A stretch of 44,399 nucleotides of DNA from a virus: IMG/VR virus record IMGVR_UViG_3300028197_000030, positions 1 through 44,399 of that record. One strand, 5' to 3'. Below the pieces are notes generated by a model. That model was given only the letters and a program-made list of their open reading frames with translations, did not search any database and was not told where the DNA came from. The position numbers and the translations under genes were made by a program. The stretch's first letter is position 1, and each line of letters opens with the position of its first letter. Positions 12,006 through 19,945 of the stretch are shown here, one piece after another.

Positions 12006-12015
12006 ATTGTATAAT
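11987..12015 (+). promoter_or_regulatory. Sigma-70 promoter for the purine operon
   Basis: TTGACG at 11987-11992 and TATAAT at 12010-12015 have a 17-base spacer. The spacer is the descending arm and T tract of the terminator. The likely start point, near 12022, coincides with the first ATG, so the first mRNA may be leaderless. Confidence 0.83.
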
Positions 12016-12021
12016 AGCCTT

Positions 12022-12210
12022 ATGACAAACACACCTATGGATAAAATCGATACGCAGGGAATGAGTCTTCCTGGTAGATCAAAGAAACCTAGTAGTTATG
12101 ATCCTATGCCAGTAAAACATCGTACAATCTTCACACCAGAAGAACGTAGAGAATTAAAAGATATTGTTAACGAAGCACTTGATGAGAGATGGAACGAGCA
12201 TGAAGTTTAA
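12022..12210 (+). CDS. Hypothetical small protein at the head of the purine operon
   Basis: The product has 62 residues from ATG12022, which sits 7 bases after the -10 box; ATG12037 is an alternative. The N-terminal half is polar and likely disordered (Pro and Ser rich), and the C-terminal half is helical (TPEERRELKDIVNEALDERW). It overlaps purS by 11 bases. No family is recognised. Confidence 0.62.
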   Translation: MTNTPMDKIDTQGMSLPGRSKKPSSYDPMPVKHRTIFTPEERRELKDIVNEALDERWNEHEV

Positions 12211-12475
12211 AGCATTAGTATTCATCCGTCTACGATCACAGGTTGATGACTCTCCTGGCAATGCCGTGAGAGATGCCTGTAAGCGATTGTCTGAGTTAGA
12301 CATCAAGAAACTTAGACTTGGTAAGGTAGTTGATGTTTGGTTGGAAGCAGAGACTAGAGAGTATGCTGAGAAGGAACTTGAAATGCTATCTGATAGATTC
12401 CTTGCCAATACAGTCATGGAAGACTGGGACTATGAACTGACTGAGATTGAAACTTTCCCACCAGGTATTGAATAA
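12200..12475 (+). CDS. purS: Phosphoribosylformylglycinamidine synthase subunit PurS
   Basis: The 91-residue protein fits PurS: GNAVRDACKRL in the first helix, IKKLRLGKVVDVWLEAE in the middle and LANTVMEDWDYELTEIE near the end. PurS is the small scaffold subunit that, with PurL and PurQ, converts FGAR to FGAM in purine synthesis. purL and purQ are not in this window. The start chosen, ATG12200, gives the usual PurS N terminus (MKFKALVFIRL). The stop overlaps the next start (TAATG). Confidence 0.88.
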   Translation: MKFKALVFIRLRSQVDDSPGNAVRDACKRLSELDIKKLRLGKVVDVWLEAETREYAEKELEMLSDRFLANTVMEDWDYELTEIETFPPGIE

Positions 12476-12669
12476 TGGATGATTTTAACACACCAGGATC
12501 AAATAAGTCTTGGATGGATGATGGATTCAAGAAGTATGCTGCTGAATGGCAACTCAATAATATTGAGAAACTATTGGATGCTAAGGTAGAACGTTGTCGT
12601 GTATACGACAGCAACACCAGAGATGAAATATATAATAAAATTACTATTACATACAAGGAGGATGGTTGA
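12475..12669 (+). CDS. Hypothetical small protein between purS and purC
   Basis: The 64-residue protein is polar and acidic at the N terminus (MDDFNTPGSNKSWMDDGF), then helical and basic. It overlaps purS and purC through shared start-stop codons, so it is translated as part of the operon. No family is recognised. Confidence 0.65.
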   Translation: MDDFNTPGSNKSWMDDGFKKYAAEWQLNNIEKLLDAKVERCRVYDSNTRDEIYNKITITYKEDG

Positions 12670-13367
12670 TGGAAGTAATTATTGAAGGCAAGGTCAAAAC
12701 TGTATATGCAGGTGATGATGCACAGCAAGTCATCATTGAGTATCATGACAAGGTAACAGCTGGTAATGGTGAGATGGTTGACCATCCACTAGGTAAGGGA
12801 TCCCTCTGTTGTAGCATCTCATCTATTATCTTTGAGAAACTTTCCAAAGAACATATACCAACTCATTATATTAATATGGTTGGTGCTAATAAGATGATCT
12901 GTAGAAAGGTAGACATCGTTCCACTAGAAGTTATTTGTAGGAACCGTGCTGCTGGATCTATTGTTCGCGAGACAACACTACAGGAAGGTTACTCACTACC
13001 ACATCCTATTGTTGAGTTCTTCCTGAAGGATGATAGCAAGCATGATCCTCTGCTGACAAGAGATCGTGTGCGTCTGATGGGATATAATCCAGATCCTTTT
13101 ATTGAGATGACCCTACGGATTAATGATTACCTCCGGCAGATGTTCTACATTATGGGGATTGATTTGGTTGACTTCAAGATTGAGTATGGTTATGATGCTC
13201 ATGGTGATTTGTATCTTGCTGATGAGATTAGTCCTGATAGTATGAGACTCTGGAAGATTGGTAGTGATGAAAGATTTGATAAGGATCTATTCAGAAAAGA
13301 TGAAGGTGATATTGTTCCTGCTTATCGTGAGATCCTTGACAGACTTCAACCACTTGCTATTCAATGA
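12669..13367 (+). CDS. purC: SAICAR synthetase PurC
   Basis: The 232-residue protein is full length for PurC. It has the N-terminal GKVKTVYAGDD nucleotide loop, RNRAAGSIVR (residues 91-100), DFKIEYG (168-174) and DEISPDS (185-191), the conserved substrate and Mg sites. It joins aspartate to CAIR, step 8 (classical numbering) of purine synthesis. ATG12669 overlaps the previous stop and follows AAGGAGG, a strong ribosome-binding site. Purine genes in cyanophages are thought to boost ATP and GTP supply for phage DNA. Confidence 0.96.
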   Translation: MEVIIEGKVKTVYAGDDAQQVIIEYHDKVTAGNGEMVDHPLGKGSLCCSISSIIFEKLSKEHIPTHYINMVGANKMICRKVDIVPLEVICRNRAAGSIVRETTLQEGYSLPHPIVEFFLKDDSKHDPLLTRDRVRLMGYNPDPFIEMTLRINDYLRQMFYIMGIDLVDFKIEYGYDAHGDLYLADEISPDSMRLWKIGSDERFDKDLFRKDEGDIVPAYREILDRLQPLAIQ

Positions 13368-13633
13368 AACATCACATCCCTGATGAGATTAAGAAGAATG
13401 GTTTTGCTTGCTTCACTAGTTTGAATCAAGCAGAGCGAGCAGTTGTTATGTTTGGTGATGAAGCATATCGTAAATCACTAGATCTTGACAACGATGATGC
13501 TCCCTGTTGGAAGATACCAAGTGGAGAATCAACAACCTTTGTTGGTTGGAACCCTATGTGTGTCCCTACCATGGAATACATTGTATGGAAACTAAAGAAC
13601 CGTGAACAAATTATCAAAGGAGAAATTCACTAA
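13364..13633 (+). CDS. Hypothetical protein between purC and purM
   Basis: The 89-residue protein overlaps purC by four bases and purM by one. It reads as a small mixed fold with several Trp and Cys (DAPCWKIPSGES, PMCVPTMEYIVWKLKN). No purine-pathway domain is recognised. The tight spacing suggests regulated coexpression with purC and purM. Confidence 0.66.
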   Translation: MKHHIPDEIKKNGFACFTSLNQAERAVVMFGDEAYRKSLDLDNDDAPCWKIPSGESTTFVGWNPMCVPTMEYIVWKLKNREQIIKGEIH

Positions 13634-14568
13634 TGGACTACAAGACTTCTGGTGTTGACATTCAAAGGGGCAGATCCTTTGTAGAGTATATCAAAGCACT
13701 ATCGCCTGGTATTGGCGGGTTCAGTGGAATGATGGAAGTGCCATCAGGATATGAGAAACCTGTTCTAGTATCCGGTGCTGATGGTGTCGGAACTAAAATT
13801 AACATTTGTAGGATTGCTGATGATTACACCACTATTGGTCAGGATCTCGTTGCTATGTGCGTCAATGACGTTATATGTTCTGGTGCTAAACCATTATATT
13901 TTCTAGATTATATTTCTACCAAAACACTTGATGGTAACGTCAGTGATATTGTTCACGGGATTAATACTGGTTGTATGATGGCTGGAATGCAATTACTAGG
14001 TGGTGAAACAGCAGAACATTTTAGAACAAATGATTACGATCTTGCTGGTTTCTGTACTGGTATTGTAGAGAAGAATCAGATTGTTGACGGTATCAACATC
14101 CAAGCAGGTGATGTAGTCATTGGTATCGAGAGTAGTGGACTTCACAGTAATGGATACACACTCATCAATGATATGCTCTGGAGAAATTATATTTACTATA
14201 AGGAGATGCCAGAATTACTGAGACCAACCACCATCTATGCTCGTCTAATCCAGTATCTGTTGGATGAAGTTCCTATCCTAGGCATGGCACACATCACAGG
14301 TGGAGGATTACCTGAGAACCTCCCCCGATGTCTTCCATCAGGTCTGAAAGTTAATATTGACTATGGTGCTTGGGAGAGACCAGAACTCTTTAATAAGATC
14401 CAGCAGGCAGGAGACATTGCCGAGGAAGAGATGCGTAATGTATTCAATCTTGGTATTGGATTCTGTTTAGTTATACCATGGGAATCGGCAGAACTAACTT
14501 TAGATTTGATTGCTGGCGCATCATATGGTATGAAATCTTGGATCATTGGTGAAGTTGAAAATAATTAG
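13633..14568 (+). CDS. purM: AIR synthetase PurM
   Basis: The 311-residue protein is PurM, which closes the imidazole ring of FGAM to form AIR. It has SGADGVGTK (residues 48-55, the ATP-binding loop), LVAMCVNDVICSGA, LLGGETAEH and HITGGGLPENLPR. It is slightly shorter than typical bacterial PurM (about 345). Its product passes through PurE/K to PurC, so PurS, PurM and PurC cover consecutive parts of the pathway. Confidence 0.96.
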   Translation: MDYKTSGVDIQRGRSFVEYIKALSPGIGGFSGMMEVPSGYEKPVLVSGADGVGTKINICRIADDYTTIGQDLVAMCVNDVICSGAKPLYFLDYISTKTLDGNVSDIVHGINTGCMMAGMQLLGGETAEHFRTNDYDLAGFCTGIVEKNQIVDGINIQAGDVVIGIESSGLHSNGYTLINDMLWRNYIYYKEMPELLRPTTIYARLIQYLLDEVPILGMAHITGGGLPENLPRCLPSGLKVNIDYGAWERPELFNKIQQAGDIAEEEMRNVFNLGIGFCLVIPWESAELTLDLIAGASYGMKSWIIGEVENN

Positions 14569-14603
14569 CTTTTGTGTTACACTTGTAAAAATGCTTTAAA
14601 ATT

Positions 14604-14804
14604 ATGACTGAAGAAAATTTAATTGTTGATGTAGAAGCTGAAGAGGTGATTGATGCCCCGGTCGAACCAGTAGAACCTAAAATGTCTTATCGTGAAAGGA
14701 TCACCATGGAACGTCAACGAGCAACAACACTAAATAAAATGCTTAAAGATTATCGTCGAAAGATGAAAAATCCTTTAACCGCTGTGAAAAAAATGTCCAG
14801 TTAG
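14604..14804 (+). CDS. Hypothetical acidic/basic small protein
   Basis: The 66-residue protein is split in charge: an acidic N-terminal half (VDVEAEEVIDAPVEPVEP) and a basic helical C-terminal half (YRERITMERQRATTLNKMLK). The half with Lys/Arg could bind nucleic acid; this is inference. A weak promoter-like pair (TTGTGT, 17 bases, TTTAAA) lies at 14572-14600. No family is recognised. Confidence 0.62.
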   Translation: MTEENLIVDVEAEEVIDAPVEPVEPKMSYRERITMERQRATTLNKMLKDYRRKMKNPLTAVKKMSS

Positions 14805-14815
14805 GAGACTAATAA

Positions 14816-15052
14816 ATGCAAGCAGTAGTTTACACAAAACAAAATTGTCAGTGGTGTGATAGAGTTAAGTATCTATTGAATCATTTAAAAATTGAATACT
14901 TAGAATATAAGTATGAACAAGATTTTACTAAGTCTCAATTTTATGCTGAGTTTGGAGAAGGAGCTACTTTTCCACAGGTATCAATTGGAACAACTCACAT
15001 AGGTGGGTGTAAAGAAACACTTCATTATTTGCAGGAACAAGAATTGTTATGA
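14816..15052 (+). CDS. nrdC: Glutaredoxin (NrdC-like)
   Basis: The 78-residue protein has the glutaredoxin active site CQWC (residues 11-14), the cis-Pro segment TFPQV (51-55) and the GGC end (63-65). It probably supplies electrons to phage ribonucleotide reductase, as T4 NrdC does. It is preceded by AGGAG. The stop overlaps the next start (ATGA). Confidence 0.9.
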   Translation: MQAVVYTKQNCQWCDRVKYLLNHLKIEYLEYKYEQDFTKSQFYAEFGEGATFPQVSIGTTHIGGCKETLHYLQEQELL

Positions 15053-15756
15053 CTGGCACTGATACTATCTGTCAATTTGTCGATACTATTGTCGATGAGT
15101 ATATAACTACAAAGAAAAAAATTCGAGTTGATTTTTTTAAGTACCTTCAGTCCGAAGACATTGATAGGAAATCTATCAATGAATATACTTCTGATAGAAT
15201 TCATTTTATTACAGAAGTAATTGATGAGGTAGAAGGTGCTTTGAATGGAGATAAAATTTTATCAGAAGCTTATAGTTGTTATAAAACATCCGAGTTAAGA
15301 GAACTTAAATCTTTACTTGATAGATTTGTAAGTGATGTAGAAAAATATAAAAATTCTAAGAGGATAACCAGGCGCAAGAAAGTAAAAAGTCCTGATCAGA
15401 TGACTAGGGCCTTGAATTTAATTGACAAGCCTGTTATAATAGAAGGTGAAAAATACAACCCGATCCCTAAGGTTGAAATCATTGATGCTAAATCAGTATT
15501 TTTGATTAACGTTAAGACAAATGAATTGCTTTTTCTATCTGGAAAAAAACTTTCCTGTTCTGGTGCAAAAATTGTAAATTATGATGAAAGTATTTCTGGT
15601 ATGAAAAAGATAAAACAGATTAATGAAACTATCAAATCTGTATTATCTTGTAATAACATTACATGTTCAACAACTTTTAACAATTTTCCTAATAAAGTTA
15701 AGTCAGTTCCCAAAACTGTATCTCCAAATTATTTTTTAATTCGAGTAATTAAATGA
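15049..15756 (+). CDS. Conserved hypothetical cyanophage protein
   Basis: The 235-residue protein has a helical N-terminal half (to about residue 110), a basic patch (KRITRRKKVKSP), then a beta-rich C-terminal domain (VFLINVKTNELLFLSGKKL). The basic linker and position between glutaredoxin and RNase H hint at a nucleic-acid role, but no known family is recognised. It overlaps both neighbours by four bases. Confidence 0.68.
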   Translation: MTGTDTICQFVDTIVDEYITTKKKIRVDFFKYLQSEDIDRKSINEYTSDRIHFITEVIDEVEGALNGDKILSEAYSCYKTSELRELKSLLDRFVSDVEKYKNSKRITRRKKVKSPDQMTRALNLIDKPVIIEGEKYNPIPKVEIIDAKSVFLINVKTNELLFLSGKKLSCSGAKIVNYDESISGMKKIKQINETIKSVLSCNNITCSTTFNNFPNKVKSVPKTVSPNYFLIRVIK

Positions 15757-15938
15757 CCAACATTCCCGATAAGTATCTAAATACTAACGTAAGGGCTATG
15801 TTAAATGGAGGTACTAAAGAGGAACCAGAACCAGAACCAAAATACGTTTTCCTGTTAGATAAACTTATTTCTTGTTTCAAGAATGAGTATCGTCTGGAAG
15901 TTAAACTTTCTCATAAAAAAGAAAAGGAAGTATCATGA
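15753..15938 (+). CDS. Hypothetical small protein
   Basis: The 61-residue protein contains a short acidic Glu-Pro repeat (EEPEPEPK) followed by a helical basic segment. Four-base overlaps with both neighbours (ATGA) mark it as part of the operon. No function can be read. Confidence 0.62.
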   Translation: MTNIPDKYLNTNVRAMLNGGTKEEPEPEPKYVFLLDKLISCFKNEYRLEVKLSHKKEKEVS

Positions 15939-16165
15939 CAGAAGTAACAATGGTAGTACTAAGTGTTTTGTTTTGTCTCGTTGGTGGTGGTCTTGGATTT
16001 ATTTTCGGGTGGTTTTCTAATGAATATTACACATCGTTTATGGAAGCAACAGTTTCTGCAAACATGAATATTCATCCAGAGATGCTTGATAACCAAGGAC
16101 ACATAATTCAAGAAGAACTTTTAAGTATTAGATTTTTAGAGGAGGAGGAACTCGACCAGGATTAA
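15935..16165 (+). CDS. Small membrane protein upstream of RNase H
   Basis: The 76-residue protein has one N-terminal membrane segment (MVVLSVLFCLVGGGLGFIFG) and a long acidic tail ending EEEELDQD. It overlaps the previous gene and ends two bases before rnh. No family is recognised. Confidence 0.64.
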   Translation: MTEVTMVVLSVLFCLVGGGLGFIFGWFSNEYYTSFMEATVSANMNIHPEMLDNQGHIIQEELLSIRFLEEEELDQD

Positions 16166-16167
16166 TC

Positions 16168-17022
16168 ATGATTTTAGTTGACATGAACCAATGTATGATC
16201 AGTAATCTGATGATGCAATTGAAAACTAGTAATGGACTTGATGAAAATCTAGTTCGACATATGGTCTTAAATTCTTTAAGACACTACAGAAAAACTTTTG
16301 GTACTGAATATGGCGAACTAGTACTTTGTTATGATTCAAAATTTTATTGGAGGAAAAAAGAGTTTCCTTTTTATAAACAGAATCGTAAAAAAGATAGAGA
16401 AAAATCTTCACATGATTGGAATGCAATTTTTGAATGCTTGAATAAAATTAGAGATGAAATCAGAACTTACTTTCCATATGTTGTAATGGATGTTTATGGT
16501 GCTGAAGCAGATGATATTATCAGTGTCCTTATCAAACATAATTCTGATCAGGATACACCAGATAAAGTTCTGATTCTCTCTGGTGATAAAGATTTTCTCC
16601 AACTTAGTAAGTACTCTTTTGTATCTCAATACAATCCTATCCAAAAGAAATATGTTACTTTAGATAACCCTAAAGAATATCTAATGGAACATATTATCAA
16701 GGGGGATCGTAGTGATGGTATTCCAAACTTCTTATCTGATGATGATACATTTGTATCTGGTAAGAGACAAAAACCTATCAATAAGAAAAATTTGGTAAAG
16801 TGGATTACTGCTGATCCAAAGAGTTTTTGCACAGACGTTCAACTAAAAAATTATGAACGTAATAAAAAACTAATTGACTTAAGTTGCATTCCAGAAGACA
16901 TTCAAGTAGAAATTGTCCAAGAATTTAAACGGTTAAATAGTACTGTGAAGAGAGGAGTTACATTAGAGTACTTCTTAAAAAACAAACTGACTACACTATT
17001 AAATGATATAGAGGATTTTTAA
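16168..17022 (+). CDS. rnh: T4-type RNase H (5'-3' FEN-like exonuclease)
   Basis: The 284-residue protein matches T4 Rnh, a flap-endonuclease-family enzyme that removes RNA primers during lagging-strand synthesis. The acidic metal sites are visible: VDMN at the start (Asp5), YDSKFYWRK (Asp56), GAEADD (111-116), SGDKDFLQL (138-146) and GDRSDGIPN (179-187). Length is close to the T4 protein (305). Its partner gp32 lies about 5 kb downstream, as in T4 where rnh, 33, 59 and 32 are clustered. Confidence 0.92.
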   Translation: MILVDMNQCMISNLMMQLKTSNGLDENLVRHMVLNSLRHYRKTFGTEYGELVLCYDSKFYWRKKEFPFYKQNRKKDREKSSHDWNAIFECLNKIRDEIRTYFPYVVMDVYGAEADDIISVLIKHNSDQDTPDKVLILSGDKDFLQLSKYSFVSQYNPIQKKYVTLDNPKEYLMEHIIKGDRSDGIPNFLSDDDTFVSGKRQKPINKKNLVKWITADPKSFCTDVQLKNYERNKKLIDLSCIPEDIQVEIVQEFKRLNSTVKRGVTLEYFLKNKLTTLLNDIEDF

Positions 17023-17024
17023 CT

Positions 17025-17477
17025 ATGGCTGAACTACCTGTAGAAAAACTATTGATCTCTGAAGTTCTTCAAAAGATTTCAAACGCTAAAACTAAAAAAG
17101 AAAAAATTAACCTACTCAAAAAGTATAAGAGCCCTGCTCTACAATCTATTCTTATTTGGGGATATGATGAGAGTGTACAGAGTATGCTCCCAGTTGGTGA
17201 CGTTCCATACACTCCCAACGACAGTCCAGAGGGCACAGAACATACACTGCTTTATCATGAGTATAAAAAATTATACCACTTCGTTAAGGGCGGTAACGAT
17301 AAACTTGCTAAGGGTCGTAGAGAAATGATGTTTATCCAATTGTTGGAAGGACTTCATGAAACTGAATCTAAAGTTGTATGCCTTACTAAAGATAAGCAAC
17401 TTAGTAAAAGGTATAAAATTACTAAAGCATGTATTTCGGAAGCGTACCCAGAAATTCAATGGGGAAATAGATCTTAA
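17025..17477 (+). CDS. Conserved T4-like phage protein (DUF6433-like)
   Basis: The 150-residue protein is basic and helical (SNAKTKKEKINLLKKYKSP), with GGNDKLAKGRREMMFIQLLE in the second half. It resembles a family of unknown function that sits next to RNase H in T4-like cyanophages. In T4 the neighbour in this position is dsbA, a DNA-binding late-transcription protein; whether this is its counterpart is not known. Confidence 0.68.
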   Translation: MAELPVEKLLISEVLQKISNAKTKKEKINLLKKYKSPALQSILIWGYDESVQSMLPVGDVPYTPNDSPEGTEHTLLYHEYKKLYHFVKGGNDKLAKGRREMMFIQLLEGLHETESKVVCLTKDKQLSKRYKITKACISEAYPEIQWGNRS

Positions 17478-17483
17478 AAATAT

Positions 17484-17786
17484 ATGATACTATCAAGCAC
17501 TGATGTAAGCAACTTCAAATCAGTTTATTCAGTTACAGTTATTCATGCCAACTGTGAACCCTCATCTGCTGAAGACAAAAGTCTCCCAAGAAATTCATAC
17601 TTAATAACATGTGACAATGGGACAGAAGTGTGGTATGATATAGTCATGGGATTCACCGTAGACATCTTCAATGCTTATTATGATAAGTATGGTAATGTCA
17701 TGAAATCTATGACGTGGACTACTGGATCAGTGATTCCTCATCTATGGGGGTATACTGCAAAGGAAGAATCTAAACAAAAAAAATAA
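17484..17786 (+). CDS. Hypothetical protein upstream of thyX
   Basis: The 100-residue protein is beta-rich with a polar Lys tail. A pattern like YLITCDNGTEVWYDIVMG suggests a small globular domain. It is two bases upstream of thyX and likely cotranscribed. No family is recognised. Confidence 0.62.
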   Translation: MILSSTDVSNFKSVYSVTVIHANCEPSSAEDKSLPRNSYLITCDNGTEVWYDIVMGFTVDIFNAYYDKYGNVMKSMTWTTGSVIPHLWGYTAKEESKQKK

Positions 17787-17788
17787 CT

Positions 17789-18427
17789 ATGATTGCACAA
17801 TTAATTTCAGTAACACCTGATGCTGAAAAGACTATGGCATATATTGCTAGAGTCTCCAATCCATCTAATCAAAATAATGAAAAGTATGCAGGTCTACTTG
17901 CATACTGTATCAAACACAATCATTGGTCTGTGTTTGAACAGTCTTCCATGACTCTTGAAATCGAAACTACTCGGGCAATTGCTGCCCAAATATTACGTCA
18001 TAGGAGTTTCACATTTCAAGAGTTTTCTCAACGGTATGCTGACAGTTCTATGTTAGCAAATACAATTTCTTTGCCTGAGTTACGTCGTCAGGACACTAAA
18101 AACCGTCAGAATTCTGTAAATGATCTTGACCCATTTGTAGTTCAGAAACTTGAGATGCAAATGCAAACTCTATTCAGTTCTTCTATGGCATTATATCAAC
18201 AAATGCTAGAGGTTGGTGTTGCAAAAGAGTGTGCAAGAAATGTGCTTCCATTGTGTGTAGGAACAAAAATTTATATGACAGGATCTTGCCGTTCTTGGAT
18301 CCATTATATTAACCTAAGGTCTTCTAATGGTACTCAGAAAGAACACATGCAAGTTGCTGAATCATGTAGACAAATTTTCATTGAACAATTTCCAACTGTA
18401 TCTGAAGCTCTTAATTGGTCTAATTAA
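17789..18427 (+). CDS. thyX: Flavin-dependent thymidylate synthase ThyX
   Basis: The 212-residue protein has the ThyX signature RHRX7S (Arg70-His71-Arg72 to Ser80; RHRSFTFQEFSQRY) and the conserved CGSWR-like segment GSCRSWIHYINLRS. ThyX makes dTMP from dUMP using FAD, NADPH and methylenetetrahydrofolate, without DHFR. It supplies dTTP for phage DNA and fits the glutaredoxin and purine genes nearby. Confidence 0.95.
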   Translation: MIAQLISVTPDAEKTMAYIARVSNPSNQNNEKYAGLLAYCIKHNHWSVFEQSSMTLEIETTRAIAAQILRHRSFTFQEFSQRYADSSMLANTISLPELRRQDTKNRQNSVNDLDPFVVQKLEMQMQTLFSSSMALYQQMLEVGVAKECARNVLPLCVGTKIYMTGSCRSWIHYINLRSSNGTQKEHMQVAESCRQIFIEQFPTVSEALNWSN

Positions 18428-18429
18428 TT

Positions 18430-18948
18430 ATGAACATTTTTGTGACTGACGAATCCCCATCAAAATCTGCTGCTGTCCTACCAGACAAGCACATTGTCAA
18501 GATGCCCTTAGAGTGCTGTCAGATGCTCTCTATCGTTGCCTCCGACAAATGGGGTCATGGATATGGAACCTTGCCTAAGTCAGATGGAACCCCTTACAAG
18601 ACCGAGAAGGGTGCATTCAGGAACCATCCATGTACGGTATGGGCAAATGAGACTGTAGCAAATGCTAGATGGTTGATTACGCATGGTCTTGCATTATGCG
18701 AAGAGTATTCTAATAGGTATGGAAAGATTCATTCATGTCTTCATACTCTTGCACATGCAAATAAAATCTTTCCATTAGATGCTATTCATTTGTCTGAACT
18801 TACTCCGTTCGTTCGTGCAATGCCTGATGAATTTAAACTTGACACAAGCATTGATACTATTACTGCTTACAAAATGTACATTAGCAGCAAACCTTGGGTT
18901 GCATCTAATTATCTTCGTCTACCAAAACGTAAACCTAACTGGGTCTAA
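18430..18948 (+). CDS. Conserved phage protein, function not assigned
   Basis: The 172-residue protein opens MNIFVTDESPSKSAAVLPDK and continues KHIVKMPLECCQMLS and NHPCTVWANETVANARWL. This pattern of conserved His, Lys, Cys and Trp recurs in many marine phages. A link to DNA-repair glycosylases has crossed my mind for this family but cannot be supported by eye. It sits two bases after thyX and before phoH. Confidence 0.72.
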   Translation: MNIFVTDESPSKSAAVLPDKHIVKMPLECCQMLSIVASDKWGHGYGTLPKSDGTPYKTEKGAFRNHPCTVWANETVANARWLITHGLALCEEYSNRYGKIHSCLHTLAHANKIFPLDAIHLSELTPFVRAMPDEFKLDTSIDTITAYKMYISSKPWVASNYLRLPKRKPNWV

Positions 18949-18950
18949 TT

Positions 18951-19190
18951 ATGCCAACTTATCCAATAATAAATAAAACCACGGGAGAGAAAAAAGAACT
19001 CTCTATGTCAGTGAACGAATATGTTTCATGGAAGGATGACAATCCTGATTGGGATAAAGACTGGTCAGTAGGTTGTGCTTCTTCTGTTAGTGAAGTAGGT
19101 GACTGGAGAAATAGAGTTCCCGGAGATCTCCAAAGGAAAATTAACAACATTAAAAAGGGACATTATGGATCTACAATTCAGGGATTTTAA
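18951..19190 (+). CDS. Conserved hypothetical small protein
   Basis: The 79-residue protein begins MPTYPIINKTTGEKKELSMS and contains WKDDNPDWDKDWS, a Trp/Asp motif seen in small T4-like cyanophage proteins. The MPTY opening resembles FmdB-type zinc ribbons, but the CxxC pairs are missing (only one Cys). It lies two bases after the previous gene and two before phoH. Confidence 0.66.
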   Translation: MPTYPIINKTTGEKKELSMSVNEYVSWKDDNPDWDKDWSVGCASSVSEVGDWRNRVPGDLQRKINNIKKGHYGSTIQGF

Positions 19191-19192
19191 GT

Positions 19193-19945
19193 ATGCCAAG
19201 ATCTAGAAAGAAACTAACACCCGATATTAAAGGTATGTCTGCTAAGCAGATGAAAAGGAAAAAACCAATCGACAGTAACATGTTGGTTAATATCGAACCT
19301 TTAACTCCTGCTCAAGAAAAAGTTTTTGAATTTTGGAATAACAATCAAAATCTTTTTATGTATGGTGCAGCTGGTACAGGTAAAACATTTGTTGCTTTGT
19401 ATCTTGCTCTTAAAGAAGTATTAAAAGAAGAAACTCCATACGACAAAGTTTATATAGTTCGTTCTTTAGTATCAACTAGAGAGATTGGATTCCTTCCTGG
19501 TGATCATGAAGATAAGTCTTCCCTATATCAAATACCATATAAGAATATGGTTAAGTATATGTTTGAGATGCCGGACGACAATTCTTTTGAAATGCTTTAT
19601 GGTAATTTGAAAGCACAAGAAACTATTTCTTTCTGGTCTACTTCATTCATCCGTGGTACTACCTTAGATAAAGCTATAGTAATTGTTGATGAATGTCAGA
19701 ACTTAAATTTTCATGAACTAGATTCTATTATTACTCGTGTTGGCGAAGACACTAAGATTATTTTCTGTGGTGATGTACATCAGTCTGATTTAGTCAAGAC
19801 TAATGAACGGAATGGTATCCTAAACTTTATGAGTATCCTTCAGTTGATGGAAGAATTTGGTATGATTGAATTTGGTGTTGATGATATCGTTCGATCAGGA
19901 CTAATTCGTAGTTATCTTGTAAGTAAGATGAGTTTAGGATTTTAA
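19193..19945 (+). CDS. phoH: PhoH-like P-loop ATPase
   Basis: The 250-residue protein has Walker A GAAGTGKT (residues 58-65), the PhoH segment VSTREIGFLPGD (93-104) and Walker B VIVDECQN (163-170). PhoH is a predicted RNA-associated ATPase common in marine phages; its role in infection is not settled, with phosphate stress suggested by the host gene's name. An N-terminal basic stretch (SRKKLTP...) could bind RNA. The stop overlaps the next start. Confidence 0.94.
   Translation: MPRSRKKLTPDIKGMSAKQMKRKKPIDSNMLVNIEPLTPAQEKVFEFWNNNQNLFMYGAAGTGKTFVALYLALKEVLKEETPYDKVYIVRSLVSTREIGFLPGDHEDKSSLYQIPYKNMVKYMFEMPDDNSFEMLYGNLKAQETISFWSTSFIRGTTLDKAIVIVDECQNLNFHELDSIITRVGEDTKIIFCGDVHQSDLVKTNERNGILNFMSILQLMEEFGMIEFGVDDIVRSGLIRSYLVSKMSLGF

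Noticed and set aside
18951-19190. FmdB-type zinc ribbon
   Set aside because: The MPTY opening is similar, but the required CxxC pairs are missing.
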